Part shown: positions 35,108-43,573 of the stretch, in pieces
How the letters are laid out: each line of letters begins with the position of its first letter
Position numbering within the stretch: the first letter of the stretch is position 1
NCBI GenBank assembly: GCA_034440495.1
Contig: JAWXCE010000054.1
Span: 4,154 to 68,153 of the forward strand
Reading direction: 5' to 3'
DNA from: JAWXCE01 sp034440495
GTDB taxonomy: Bacteria > Pseudomonadota > Alphaproteobacteria > Rhizobiales > Rhodomicrobiaceae
Length of the DNA stretch: 64,000 bases
Translations under genes and position numbers: made by a program
The notes under the pieces: model-generated
What the model was told of the DNA's origin: nothing
Seen by the model: the letters and a program-made list of their open reading frames with translations, nothing else
The model's database searches: none

Positions 35108-38100
35108 ATGCGGATCGAACGGCGTTACACGACGGCAGGGCAATCAGCTTACGCGACTATCGAATTCAGACAGGCGACGAGCGAGATCAAGAACCCGGAC
35201 GGGTCTGTGGTCTTCAGATTAGAGAACTTTGCGGTTCCAGCGTTGTGGAGCCAAGTCGCTGCGGATATTCTCGCGCAGAAGTATTTCCGTAAGGCTGGCA
35301 TTCCCACCCGGCTGCGCAAGATCGAGGAGCCGACGATCCCATCATGGCTCTGGCGCTCCGTGCCAGACAAGGACGCGCTGGCGAAACTGCCCGAGGGCGA
35401 GCGCTTTGGCCCCGAAACCGACGCGCGGCAGGTGTTCGACCGGCTGGCCGGCACGTGGACATACTGGGGCTGGAAGCACGGCTATTTCACCGCCGAGGAT
35501 GACGCGCGCGCGTTTTTTGACGAGCTTTGCTACATGCTCGCCTGCCAGATGGCCGCGCCGAACAGCCCGCAATGGTTCAACACCGGCCTGCACTGGGCCT
35601 ATGGCATCGATGGTCCGAGCCAGGGGCATTATTATGTCGATCCAGCGAGCGGTGAACTCACCCGCGCCACTTCAGCCTACGAGCACCCGCAGCCGCACGC
35701 CTGCTTCATCCAATCCGTCGCCGACGATCTGGTGAACGAGGGCGGCATCATGGATTTGTGGGTGCGCGAGGCGCGGCTGTTCAAATACGGCTCCGGCACC
35801 GGCTCTAACTTCTCGGCGCTGCGTGGCGAAGGCGAGCGGCTTTCCGGTGGCGGCAAATCTTCCGGCCTGCTGAGCTTCCTTAAAATCGGCGACCGGGCAG
35901 CGGGCGCCATCAAGTCCGGCGGCACCACGCGGCGCGCGGCGAAAATGGTCATCGTGGACGCCGACCATCCGGATGTTGAGGAGTTCATTCAGTGGAAGGT
36001 GCTGGAGGAGCAAAAGGTCGCGGCGCTTGTCGCTGGCTCCAAGCTGTGCGCCAAGCACCTCAGCGCCATCATGAAAGCGTGCGTCAACTGCGAGGCGGAG
36101 GGGGACGCCTGTTTTGACCCGGCTCGAAACCCGGCGCTGAAGCGTGAAATCCGTGCCGCGCGTAAGGCGCAGGTGTCGGACAACTATATCCAGCGCGTGA
36201 TCCAGTTCGCGCGGCAGGGATTTACGAAAATCGACTTCCCCAGCTTTGACAGCGATTGGGAGGGCGAGGCATATCGTACCGTTTCCGGGCAAAACTCGAA
36301 CAATACCGTGCGTGTGGACGACGCTTTCCTGAAGGCGGTCGAGAAGGACGAGGACTGGGCGCTGAAAGCCCGCATCACCGGCAAGGTGGTCAAAACCGTG
36401 AAGGCGCGCGGGCTTTGGGATCAGATTGCGGAAGCCGCGTGGCAGTCAGCCGACCCCGGCATCCAGTTCCACACCACCATCAACGATTGGCATACCTGTC
36501 CCGCGTCCGGCCCGATCCGCGCCAGCAATCCGTGCTCGGAATACATGTTCCTGGACGATACGGCGTGCAATCTTGCCTCGCTAAACCTGATGACCTTCCG
36601 CGCGGTAAGGCCCGTATCGTCATCCTCGGGCGAAGCGAAACGTAGACCCGGGGGTACAGACTTTGCCTCCAACGCGGAGTCGAAAACTCTGGATGGCCAG
36701 GTCAAGCCCGGCCATGACGAGGCCGGGGTTGCGCAAGGGCGGCTGTTCGACGCGGAGAGTTTTGCGCACGCGGTGCGGCTGTGGACGGTGGTGTTGGAAA
36801 TTTCCGTGACCATGGCGCAGTTCCCGTCCAAAGAGATTGCGCAAAACTCCTACGAGTTTCGCACGCTCGGCCTCGGCTTCGCTAATATCGGCGGGCTGCT
36901 GATGGCGTCCGGCATCCCCTACGACTCTGGCGAAGGCCGGGTGATCACGGCGGCAATTTCGGCGCAGATGACGGGCGTGTCCTATGCCACCTCCGCCGAG
37001 ATGGCGGGCGAGCACGGCGCCTTCAAAGGTTATGACGCCAACGCCGAACACATGTTGCGCGTGATGCGCAACCATCGCAACGCAGCCTACGGGTTCGCGC
37101 GCGGCTACGAGAAGTTGGCCACGCTCCCCGTGCCTCTCGATGAGAAAATTTGCCCCCAGGCCGATCTGATTGCAGCGGCGCGCGCGGCATGGGATGAGGC
37201 GCTGGCGTTTGGAGAGGAGTTCGGCTACCGCAACGCGCAAACCACGGTGGTCGCGCCGACGGGCACCATTGGTTTGGTGATGGATTGCGACACCACCGGC
37301 ATCGAGCCGGATTTTGCCCTGGTGAAATTCAAGAAACTGTCGGGGGGGGGATATTTCAAGATCATCAACCGCTCGGTGCCGGACGCTTTGACCACGCTTG
37401 GCTACACACCAACGCAAATTCTGGCCATCACCGATTATGCGGTTGGTCGAGGAACACTTGACGGTGCGCCCGCCGTGAACATGGCGAGTTTGCGTAAACG
37501 CGGCTTCACGGATGATAAGCTGGCGATCGTGGAGGCTGCGCTCGCGCAGGCGTTCGACATCAAGTTCGTGTTCAACAAATGGACGCTTGGCGAGGACTTC
37601 TGCGTTGAAATGCTAAAAATCGTTAAAGAGGAGCTGGACAAGCCCGGCTTTGACTTCCTAGCGGCCATCGGTTTCTCCAAAGCCGATATCGAGGCGGCGA
37701 ATGAGTACATTTGTGGCTCTATGACGCTTGAGGGCGCGCCCGGCCTGAAGGTGGAGCATCTACCCGTGTTCGATTGCGCCAACGCTTGTGGACGTAAAGG
37801 CAAGCGCTTCCTGTCGGCGGAAAGCCACATCCGCATGCTGGCGGCGGCGCAGCCGTTCATCTCCGGCGCGATCTCCAAAACCATCAACATGCCGAATGAT
37901 GCGACGGTTGAAGACTGCAAGAAAGCCTATGAATTGTCATGGAAACTGGGGTTGAAAGCCAACGCGCTCTACCGCGACGGCTCCAAGCTGTCGCAGCCGC
38001 TCAATGCGCAGGTGCTCGGCGTCGAGGATCGCGAGGACGACGAGGCTGAGACGATAATGGACAAGCCCGCGCAGAAACGGGCGACCATCATGGCGGAGCG

Positions 38101-38926
38101 CATCGTAGAACGGATCGTCGAGCGCGTGCGCATGTCCGAGCGCGACAAGCTGCCCGGCCGCCGCAAGGGCTACACGCAGAAGGCGACCGTCGGCGGGCAC
38201 AAGGTTTACCTACGCACCGGCGAATATGAGGATGGCCGTCTAGGCGAGATTTTCATCGACATGCACAAGGAGGGCGCCGCCTTCCGCAGCCTGATGAACA
38301 ACTTCGCCATCGCCATCTCCCTTGGTCTCCAATATGGCGTGCCGCTTGAGGAATATGTAGAGGCATTCACCTTCACCCGCTTCGAGCCCGCAGGTTTGGT
38401 GCAAGGCAACGACAGTATCAAGAACGCCACGTCAATTCTCGACTACATCTTCCGGGAGTTGGCCGTGAGCTATCTCAGCCGCAATGACCTGGCGCATGTC
38501 GAGCACAGCGATATGGGCGAGACTGATCTGGGCGGAGAGGATGCGAACCAACTGCAACTGGCCCTGGCGGAGAAGTTCGTTAGTCGTGGCCTTACGCGCG
38601 GCGCGCTTCACCACAATCTGGTCACGGTTCAGGCTCACTCTCAAAATGAACGAATCAGTGTTGTCGAGAGCGGGATACCCGCAACTTCCGGCAATCTTGC
38701 CATGGCGTTAAATGTGGCTGAAGGTTCGGTCTCCGCTGCTGCGCTGATGCGCAACAAGTCGGCGAAAAGCTCTCCTGTGTTGCGTACCGCCAGCGATCGC
38801 GCCGCCGAAGCCCGTGTAAAGGGCTACGAGGGCGAATCCTGCGGCAGTTGCGGAAATTTTACCCTGGTGCGTAACGGAACATGCCTTAAGTGCGATACCT
38901 GCGGCGGAACCAGCGGCTGCAGTTAA
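35108..38926 (+). CDS. nrdJ: Vitamin B12-dependent (class II) ribonucleoside-diphosphate reductase
   Basis: A 1272-residue adenosylcobalamin-dependent reductase making deoxynucleotides. It has an N-terminal substrate domain (ANSPQWFNTGLHWAYG, HACFIQS), the active-site loop SNPCSEY with Cys476, a G-rich KKLSGGGYFKIINRSVP region, and a C-terminal zinc-type tail with CGSCGNF and CLKCDTCGGTSGCS holding the redox cysteines. The start MRIERRYTT is supported by GGGGA about 8 bases upstream; a longer frame begins at 35003. Residues about 504-538 are encoded by a dispersed palindromic element and form an extra segment rich in Ser, Gly and Lys that homologues do not usually have. Function is probably retained since no stop is introduced. 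Confidence 0.93.
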   Translation: MRIERRYTTAGQSAYATIEFRQATSEIKNPDGSVVFRLENFAVPALWSQVAADILAQKYFRKAGIPTRLRKIEEPTIPSWLWRSVPDKDALAKLPEGERFGPETDARQVFDRLAGTWTYWGWKHGYFTAEDDARAFFDELCYMLACQMAAPNSPQWFNTGLHWAYGIDGPSQGHYYVDPASGELTRATSAYEHPQPHACFIQSVADDLVNEGGIMDLWVREARLFKYGSGTGSNFSALRGEGERLSGGGKSSGLLSFLKIGDRAAGAIKSGGTTRRAAKMVIVDADHPDVEEFIQWKVLEEQKVAALVAGSKLCAKHLSAIMKACVNCEAEGDACFDPARNPALKREIRAARKAQVSDNYIQRVIQFARQGFTKIDFPSFDSDWEGEAYRTVSGQNSNNTVRVDDAFLKAVEKDEDWALKARITGKVVKTVKARGLWDQIAEAAWQSADPGIQFHTTINDWHTCPASGPIRASNPCSEYMFLDDTACNLASLNLMTFRAVRPVSSSSGEAKRRPGGTDFASNAESKTLDGQVKPGHDEAGVAQGRLFDAESFAHAVRLWTVVLEISVTMAQFPSKEIAQNSYEFRTLGLGFANIGGLLMASGIPYDSGEGRVITAAISAQMTGVSYATSAEMAGEHGAFKGYDANAEHMLRVMRNHRNAAYGFARGYEKLATLPVPLDEKICPQADLIAAARAAWDEALAFGEEFGYRNAQTTVVAPTGTIGLVMDCDTTGIEPDFALVKFKKLSGGGYFKIINRSVPDALTTLGYTPTQILAITDYAVGRGTLDGAPAVNMASLRKRGFTDDKLAIVEAALAQAFDIKFVFNKWTLGEDFCVEMLKIVKEELDKPGFDFLAAIGFSKADIEAANEYICGSMTLEGAPGLKVEHLPVFDCANACGRKGKRFLSAESHIRMLAAAQPFISGAISKTINMPNDATVEDCKKAYELSWKLGLKANALYRDGSKLSQPLNAQVLGVEDREDDEAETIMDKPAQKRATIMAERIVERIVERVRMSERDKLPGRRKGYTQKATVGGHKVYLRTGEYEDGRLGEIFIDMHKEGAAFRSLMNNFAIAISLGLQYGVPLEEYVEAFTFTRFEPAGLVQGNDSIKNATSILDYIFRELAVSYLSRNDLAHVEHSDMGETDLGGEDANQLQLALAEKFVSRGLTRGALHHNLVTVQAHSQNERISVVESGIPATSGNLAMALNVAEGSVSAAALMRNKSAKSSPVLRTASDRAAEARVKGYEGESCGSCGNFTLVRNGTCLKCDTCGGTSGCS
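36617..36720. repeat. Dispersed palindromic element, copy 3, inside nrdJ in frame
   Basis: About 104 bases, in reverse orientation to copies 1 and 2, from GTCATCCTCGGGCGAAGC through the GGCCAGGTCAAGCCCGGCC hairpin half to ATGACGA. It is translated as part of NrdJ, about 35 codons, with no stop or frameshift. The flanks resume the conserved protein (LNLMTFR before, ESFAHAVRLWTVVLEISV after). Confidence 0.9.
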
Positions 38927-38970
38927 GTCTGTTATTACTTTGCGACCCGTTTGAGCGGCGTAAACATGTT

Positions 38971-38998
38971 CGTGGCGGCACAATTCAAGCCCGCCACG
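38971..38998 (+). terminator. Hairpin after nrdJ
   Basis: A perfect 8-base stem CGTGGCGG / CCGCCACG with a 12-base loop, 45 bases after the nrdJ stop. It has no T-run, so it is a terminator candidate or 3' end stabiliser. It ends just before the next gene. Confidence 0.45.
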
Positions 38999-39023
38999 CT
39001 TGCCCGGGAGTTGCGCGTCTAAC

Positions 39024-39776
39024 ATGGTAGGGAGCGGCCACTGGCCGGCACAACGAATGTGGATGACCTCTATCGTAGGCGATGAACGCCTGAAATCCGT
39101 GGTTTTCTTTCTCAGCGACGCACTGCGCTCCGTTCTCGAAGACGGCGAAGCCCTTAAAGACGTGCGCTGCGGCCCGCCTTCCATAAGCCCGGACGCAAGC
39201 TGTGACGATATTTTCTCGCAGCTCGAAATTTTCCGCAAGGATGTAACGGCTCTGCGTGGGCGCGAGGCTTTCATGATCGCCAAGCTCGCCCGCGCGCGCC
39301 AGTGGGCGTATGACTTGAAACCGTTGGCGCCCACGCTGAAACCGGAAATCAGCTTGTTCCTGCTCGGCACGGTGTTTTGCGATGAACTGCAGCAGGCGAT
39401 TTTGCCGTCCCCGCAATCCGCCTTCCACGGCGGCAGCCTGTCCAGGCGTTTCCTCGGCGAGCGCATGAGAGAGATGCCGTCGCACACCGCGCCACGCGAG
39501 GACGCCGCGCCGCCCGCCTCGGTCGCGTATATCATCGCGGGCAAAGTGCGTGTGGAGGATTTGACGCATGCCTGCGAGCAGTTCCTCATCGCGCTGGAGG
39601 AGCATTACAGCCTGTACGGCGAGCCGCTGGACGATGCGGACGCCTCCGACGCCATCCTCGACCTGCTCGACATCGTTGAGGGGAATGACGACTTCATGGA
39701 TGAAACCGCTGGCGACGCCGCGATGCTACAACCGGCGCCGGAAGCGCCTGCACAACTCGCCGCGCTCCTGCACTAA
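39024..39776 (+). CDS. Unrecognised protein downstream of nrdJ
   Basis: A 250-residue soluble protein I cannot assign. It looks mostly helical, with VFFLSDALRSVLEDGEALKD and QLEIFRKDVTALRGREAFM segments. The central region is CDELQQAILPSPQS, and the C-terminal third is acidic (GEPLDDADASDAILDLLDIV, GNDDFMDET) with an Ala/Pro tail. No signal peptide, membrane segment or metal motif is visible. GC use matches neighbours, so it is likely a resident gene. The start is uncertain: ATG 39024 has GGGAG about 12 bases away; 39057 and 39063 are alternatives. Position behind nrdJ hints at co-expression only. Confidence 0.65.
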   Translation: MVGSGHWPAQRMWMTSIVGDERLKSVVFFLSDALRSVLEDGEALKDVRCGPPSISPDASCDDIFSQLEIFRKDVTALRGREAFMIAKLARARQWAYDLKPLAPTLKPEISLFLLGTVFCDELQQAILPSPQSAFHGGSLSRRFLGERMREMPSHTAPREDAAPPASVAYIIAGKVRVEDLTHACEQFLIALEEHYSLYGEPLDDADASDAILDLLDIVEGNDDFMDETAGDAAMLQPAPEAPAQLAALLH

Positions 39777-39942
39777 CCTCCCGACGGCTCTTTACCGACC
39801 TCCCGCACTCCGGTAATTACGGCTTGTAGGTCTGGTAATTGAAGGCGGCAAGCGAGATTTCATCGTCGAACTCGACTACTAGCCAAGTTAAACGATTGAA
39901 CAATACGTTACAGCTCGACCAGAATGCGAATTGCTTTTAAAA

Positions 39943-40806
39943 TCAAGCGATCGCCTTTAAACTTACTGGCGCTATGCTGTCGTCTGGCACGAAGAAGTCG
40001 GGCTGCAAGTCTTGCGTGGGATCGACGCGGTACTTATCGAAGTCCGTCACACCCTCCTCGGTCAGGAACGTATCGTCGATGAGGAAATGGCCGGTGAAGG
40101 CGCGCGAGGGCTTTACGAAAATCGCGTGTGCGGCATCGCCGATAATCTCTGGCGTGCGGCTTTTTTTCATTAGCGTATCGCCGCCGAGGATGTTGGCGAT
40201 GGCCGCCGTCGCGATGGTCGTACGCGGCCACAGCGCGTTCACGGCCACGCCGAAGCCCTTGAACTCCGCCGCCATACCGAGCGCGCACAGGCTCATGCCG
40301 TATTTCGCCATCGAGTAGGCTACGTGGCGCTGGAACCACTTGGCCTTCATGTCGAGCGGCGGCGAGAGCATCAGCACATGCGGATTGGCGGCGGCCTTCA
40401 GGTGCGGCAGGCAGGTTTTGGTGGTGAGGAATGTACCGCGCGCGTTGATCTGGTGCATCAGGTCATAACGCTTCATCTCCGTCTGCTCAGTGCCGGTCAG
40501 CGAAATGGCGCTGGCGTTGTTCACGCAGATGTCGATGCCGCCGAAGCGCTCGACGGTTTTGGCGACCGCGTCCGCCACCTGCTCCTCGTAGCGGATGTCG
40601 CACATCACGGGGAGCGCCTTGCCGCCCGCCGCTTCGATCTCGGCGGCGGCGGTGTATATTGTGCCAGGGATTTTTGGGTTTTCCTCCGCCGTCTTTGCCG
40701 CGATGGCCACATTCGCCCCGTCCCGCGCCGCGCGCACCGCGATGGCGAGCCCGATGCCCCGGCTTCCGCCCGTGATGAACAGCGTTTTTCCTGCAAGCGG
40801 CCCCAT
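39943..40806 (-). CDS. HSDL2-like short-chain dehydrogenase
   Basis: A 287-residue SDR of the HSDL2-like type. The cofactor motif TGGSRGIG is at about 12-19, NNASA near 95, and the catalytic Tyr/Lys pair in YSMAKYGMS near 165. The long TIYTAAAEIEAAGG insert and the C-terminal GHFLIDDTFLTEEGVTDF ending are features of hydroxysteroid dehydrogenase-like protein 2, here without the SCP2 domain. It is the third gene of an acyl-CoA dehydrogenase operon, 15 bases after the hydratase, so it probably acts on fatty acyl intermediates. Confidence 0.9.
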   Translation of the reverse strand: MGPLAGKTLFITGGSRGIGLAIAVRAARDGANVAIAAKTAEENPKIPGTIYTAAAEIEAAGGKALPVMCDIRYEEQVADAVAKTVERFGGIDICVNNASAISLTGTEQTEMKRYDLMHQINARGTFLTTKTCLPHLKAAANPHVLMLSPPLDMKAKWFQRHVAYSMAKYGMSLCALGMAAEFKGFGVAVNALWPRTTIATAAIANILGGDTLMKKSRTPEIIGDAAHAIFVKPSRAFTGHFLIDDTFLTEEGVTDFDKYRVDPTQDLQPDFFVPDDSIAPVSLKAIA

Positions 40807-40821
40807 GGTCGTCTCCCCGGT

Positions 40822-41568
40822 TTATGAGCGTTGGAAAAAGGCACGGACGGCGGCTTGCGCCTCCTCGCTATGCAGGCGTTCGGCGAACAAGGCAACCTCA
40901 TCCTCGATGCGCTGCGCAACGGCGCCCGCGTCGCCCTTAAGCAGCAGTTTGGAGATTTTCATAGCTTCTGGCGGGAGGTCAGCCAACTTTACGGCTGCTT
41001 TCATCGTCTCGGCTTCGAGCGACTCGCTAGGCACGACCGCGTTCAGCAGCCCCGCCATGAATGCTTTTTCAGCGCTAAACTTCCCGCCCGCGACTAGCAA
41101 TTCAAACGCCAGCGCATGGCCAATGATGCGCGGCCCGAGAAGGCTAGACCCCGCTTCCGGCACAAGCCCGAGCGCGGTGAACGGCGTTTGGAACCACGAG
41201 CCGGTCGAGGCGTAAACTATGTCGCAATGCATGAGCAAGGTCGTGCCCACGCCGACCGCCAGTCCATCGACACCCGCGATAAGCGGCTTCTCCAGCCCCG
41301 CGACAAGCTTGAGAAACTGGGTGATGTTGGAGCTATCTGTCATAATCGAGCCAGACCTCATAAAATCCGCAAGGTCATTGCCCGCCGTGAACACGCCGCC
41401 CGATCCGAACAGCACATGCACGCGGATAGTGGCGTCCGCCTCGGCGGCGATCAGCGCGGCCGAAATCGCAGTATACATCTCCCCCGTGATCGCATTTTTC
41501 TTCTTCGGGCGGTTGAATCGGATGCTCTGCACAGCGCCGTCGCGCACAACCTGAATAAACTCGGACAT
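40822..41568 (-). CDS. Enoyl-CoA hydratase/isomerase family protein
   Basis: A 248-residue crotonase-fold protein. Oxyanion-hole regions are SGGVFTAGNDLADF and AVGVGTTLLMHCDIVYAS, and LGLVPEAGSS carries a Glu at the position of the hydratase catalytic acid. The usual second Glu position reads differently, so an isomerase role is possible. It belongs to the beta-oxidation-like operon between the dehydrogenase and the SDR. Its Shine-Dalgarno (GGAGGAGAGG) is complementary to a sequence 47 bases upstream. Confidence 0.9.
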   Translation of the reverse strand: MSEFIQVVRDGAVQSIRFNRPKKKNAITGEMYTAISAALIAAEADATIRVHVLFGSGGVFTAGNDLADFMRSGSIMTDSSNITQFLKLVAGLEKPLIAGVDGLAVGVGTTLLMHCDIVYASTGSWFQTPFTALGLVPEAGSSLLGPRIIGHALAFELLVAGGKFSAEKAFMAGLLNAVVPSESLEAETMKAAVKLADLPPEAMKISKLLLKGDAGAVAQRIEDEVALFAERLHSEEAQAAVRAFFQRS

Positions 41569-41572
41569 CCTC

Positions 41573-41635
41573 TCCTCCGTTTCTATCTCTTATCTTTTTC
41601 TTACTAAAACACTTCTCCATCAGCGAGACGGAGGA
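41573..41635 (-). promoter_or_regulatory. Possible Shine-Dalgarno-sequestering stem before enoyl-CoA hydratase
   Basis: On the minus-strand mRNA the arm TCCTCCGT (41635-41628) faces ACGGAGGA (41580-41573), which contains the ribosome-binding site of the hydratase gene. The stem is 8 perfect pairs, extendable by a G-U pair, with a 47-base loop. It could lower translation of the hydratase relative to the dehydrogenase. Whether it forms is unproven. Confidence 0.4.
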
Positions 41636-41661
41636 AGAAAAGAGACACAATAATAATCGTA

Positions 41662-43440
41662 CTAGGCGGCAAAAACGTCCTCTGCGGCACCGACAATCGT
41701 CGCGTGGCCGCTTATTACCGCCATTTTGAGACCGCCAGTTTCGGGAACCAGATGCTCGGCAAAATGCCGGGCGAGCGCGATGCGGGCTTTAGCCGTCCGC
41801 GTGTCGCCGTTGGCGGTGCGCGCCGAGGCCAGCGCGCCTTTGGCTAGATAAACCCCGCCCGCCGCTAGTCCGAACAGGCGCAGATAGGGCGTCGCGCCCG
41901 CCATTGCGGTATTAGGGCTATCTTTCAGCGCATCCAACAACCAGCGGCTCGTCTCGTCAAGCGCCTGCAAAGCATCGCTCAAGCGCTCGCCCATCAGTCC
42001 GAACGACGGTTCGTTAGATGCCTGCACGTCCCGTACAATCGCCGTCAACTCCGCTATATAGCCCGCGATCACCTGCCCGCCACCCATCGGCAGCTTGCGC
42101 GTGACAAGATCGATGGCCTGGATGCCGTTGGTGCCCTCGTATATCGGGGCGATACGTGCGTCGCGAAGGTATTGCGCTGCGCCCGTCTCCTCCACATAAC
42201 CCATGCCGCCATGCACCTGAATGCCCTCGGAGGCGACCTCGACGCCCACATCCGTACCAAACGCTTTCGCGACCGGAGTTAAGAGTGCGGCAAGCGTGCC
42301 CGCTTGCTGGCGCTCGGCCTCATCGCGCGCGTGAAACCATAAATCCATGGCAACACCGGCGGTGAGAGATATGCATCGGGCGGCGGCGATCTTGGCTTTC
42401 ATATTAAGCAGCATCCGCGCCACGTCCGGGTGCTTGATGATGGGCACCATGGCTGCGCCGTTGCCGCCCTGCTTGCGATCGCGCGAATAGTTCAGCGCGT
42501 GCTGAAAAGCCCGGTCGGCGATGCCCACCCCTTGAGCGCCCACAGCCAGCCGCGCCGCGATCATCATGGTGAACATCGCGTTGAGGCCACGGTTCGGCTT
42601 GCCAACGAGCCAGCCGGTCGCGCCGCCTTCGTCGCCGAAAATCATCACGCAGGTCGGGCTGGCGTGGATGCCAATCTTATGCTCCAGCTTGGCGCAGTAA
42701 TTGTCATTGCGCGCGCCCATGGAGCCGTCGTCGTTCACCAAATATTTGGGCACGAGAAATAGCGAGATGCCGCGCGTGCCAGCGGGCGCGTCGGGCAGGC
42801 GCGCAAGCACGAGGTGGATAATGTTCTCCGTCATCTCGTGATCGCCGTATGTGATATAAATTTTTGTGCCGCTGATTTTGTAAGTCCCGCCGTCCGATGG
42901 AATGGCGCGGGTTTTGAGGAAGCACAGGTCGGAGCCAGCCTGCGGTTCGGTGAGCTGCATGGTGCCCGTCCATTCGCCGCTTACCATCTTGGCGAGATAT
43001 TTATCCTTCAGCGCTTGGCTCCCGTGCGCGTTGATGGCCTCCACCGCGCCTTGAGTAAGCAGCGGACACAGACCGAACGCCATATTGGCCGCGTTCCACA
43101 TCTCATCTGCGGCTAGCGCGAGGCTATGCGGCAGCCCTTGCCCGCCAAACGCCTTTGGCGCGGTCAAGCTGCCCCAGCCGTTCGCCACCCACTTCTGATA
43201 AACCTCACTCCAACCGTCCGGTGTGACGACCTTGCCGTCAACCAGGCGCGACATCTGCTGATCGCCAGTCCAGTTCAACGGCGCCAGTTCATCGGCGGCA
43301 AAGCGCCCGGCTTCCTCTAAGATCGCTTCAGCCGTATCCCCGTCCAGATCCTCGAAAATGCCGCTTTCGGCGAGCCCGGAAAATCCGGCGATGTGATTAA
43401 GCGTAAATAAAATGTCGGCAACCGGGGCGGTGTAACTCAT
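41662..43440 (-). CDS. Acyl-CoA dehydrogenase (DmdC-like family)
   Basis: A 592-residue flavin dehydrogenase of the large type related to DmdC (3-methylmercaptopropionyl-CoA dehydrogenase). It starts SYTAPVADILFTLNHIAG. The flavin-binding block is GTMQLTEPQAGSDL. The catalytic-base region and FAD contact lie in GGMGYVEETGAAQYLRDARI and YEGTNGIQAIDLVTRK (fragments), followed by the C-terminal helical extension of this subfamily. The acyl substrate is not known. The ATG follows GGGAGAG; a TTG 12 bases upstream is less likely. It heads an operon with the hydratase and SDR. Confidence 0.93.
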   Translation of the reverse strand: MSYTAPVADILFTLNHIAGFSGLAESGIFEDLDGDTAEAILEEAGRFAADELAPLNWTGDQQMSRLVDGKVVTPDGWSEVYQKWVANGWGSLTAPKAFGGQGLPHSLALAADEMWNAANMAFGLCPLLTQGAVEAINAHGSQALKDKYLAKMVSGEWTGTMQLTEPQAGSDLCFLKTRAIPSDGGTYKISGTKIYITYGDHEMTENIIHLVLARLPDAPAGTRGISLFLVPKYLVNDDGSMGARNDNYCAKLEHKIGIHASPTCVMIFGDEGGATGWLVGKPNRGLNAMFTMMIAARLAVGAQGVGIADRAFQHALNYSRDRKQGGNGAAMVPIIKHPDVARMLLNMKAKIAAARCISLTAGVAMDLWFHARDEAERQQAGTLAALLTPVAKAFGTDVGVEVASEGIQVHGGMGYVEETGAAQYLRDARIAPIYEGTNGIQAIDLVTRKLPMGGGQVIAGYIAELTAIVRDVQASNEPSFGLMGERLSDALQALDETSRWLLDALKDSPNTAMAGATPYLRLFGLAAGGVYLAKGALASARTANGDTRTAKARIALARHFAEHLVPETGGLKMAVISGHATIVGAAEDVFAA

Positions 43441-43573
43441 GGTCTCTCCCAAGCAATTTCGCTTTTGCGAGGTTCGCGCAGCGCATTTATCGCGCGGCCC
43501 GCTATTTTTGGTTAGTATGGATTGTGAAGCGGTTCAGCAATACGCGCAAGCCGGGATTTAGGAAACCTTAACT

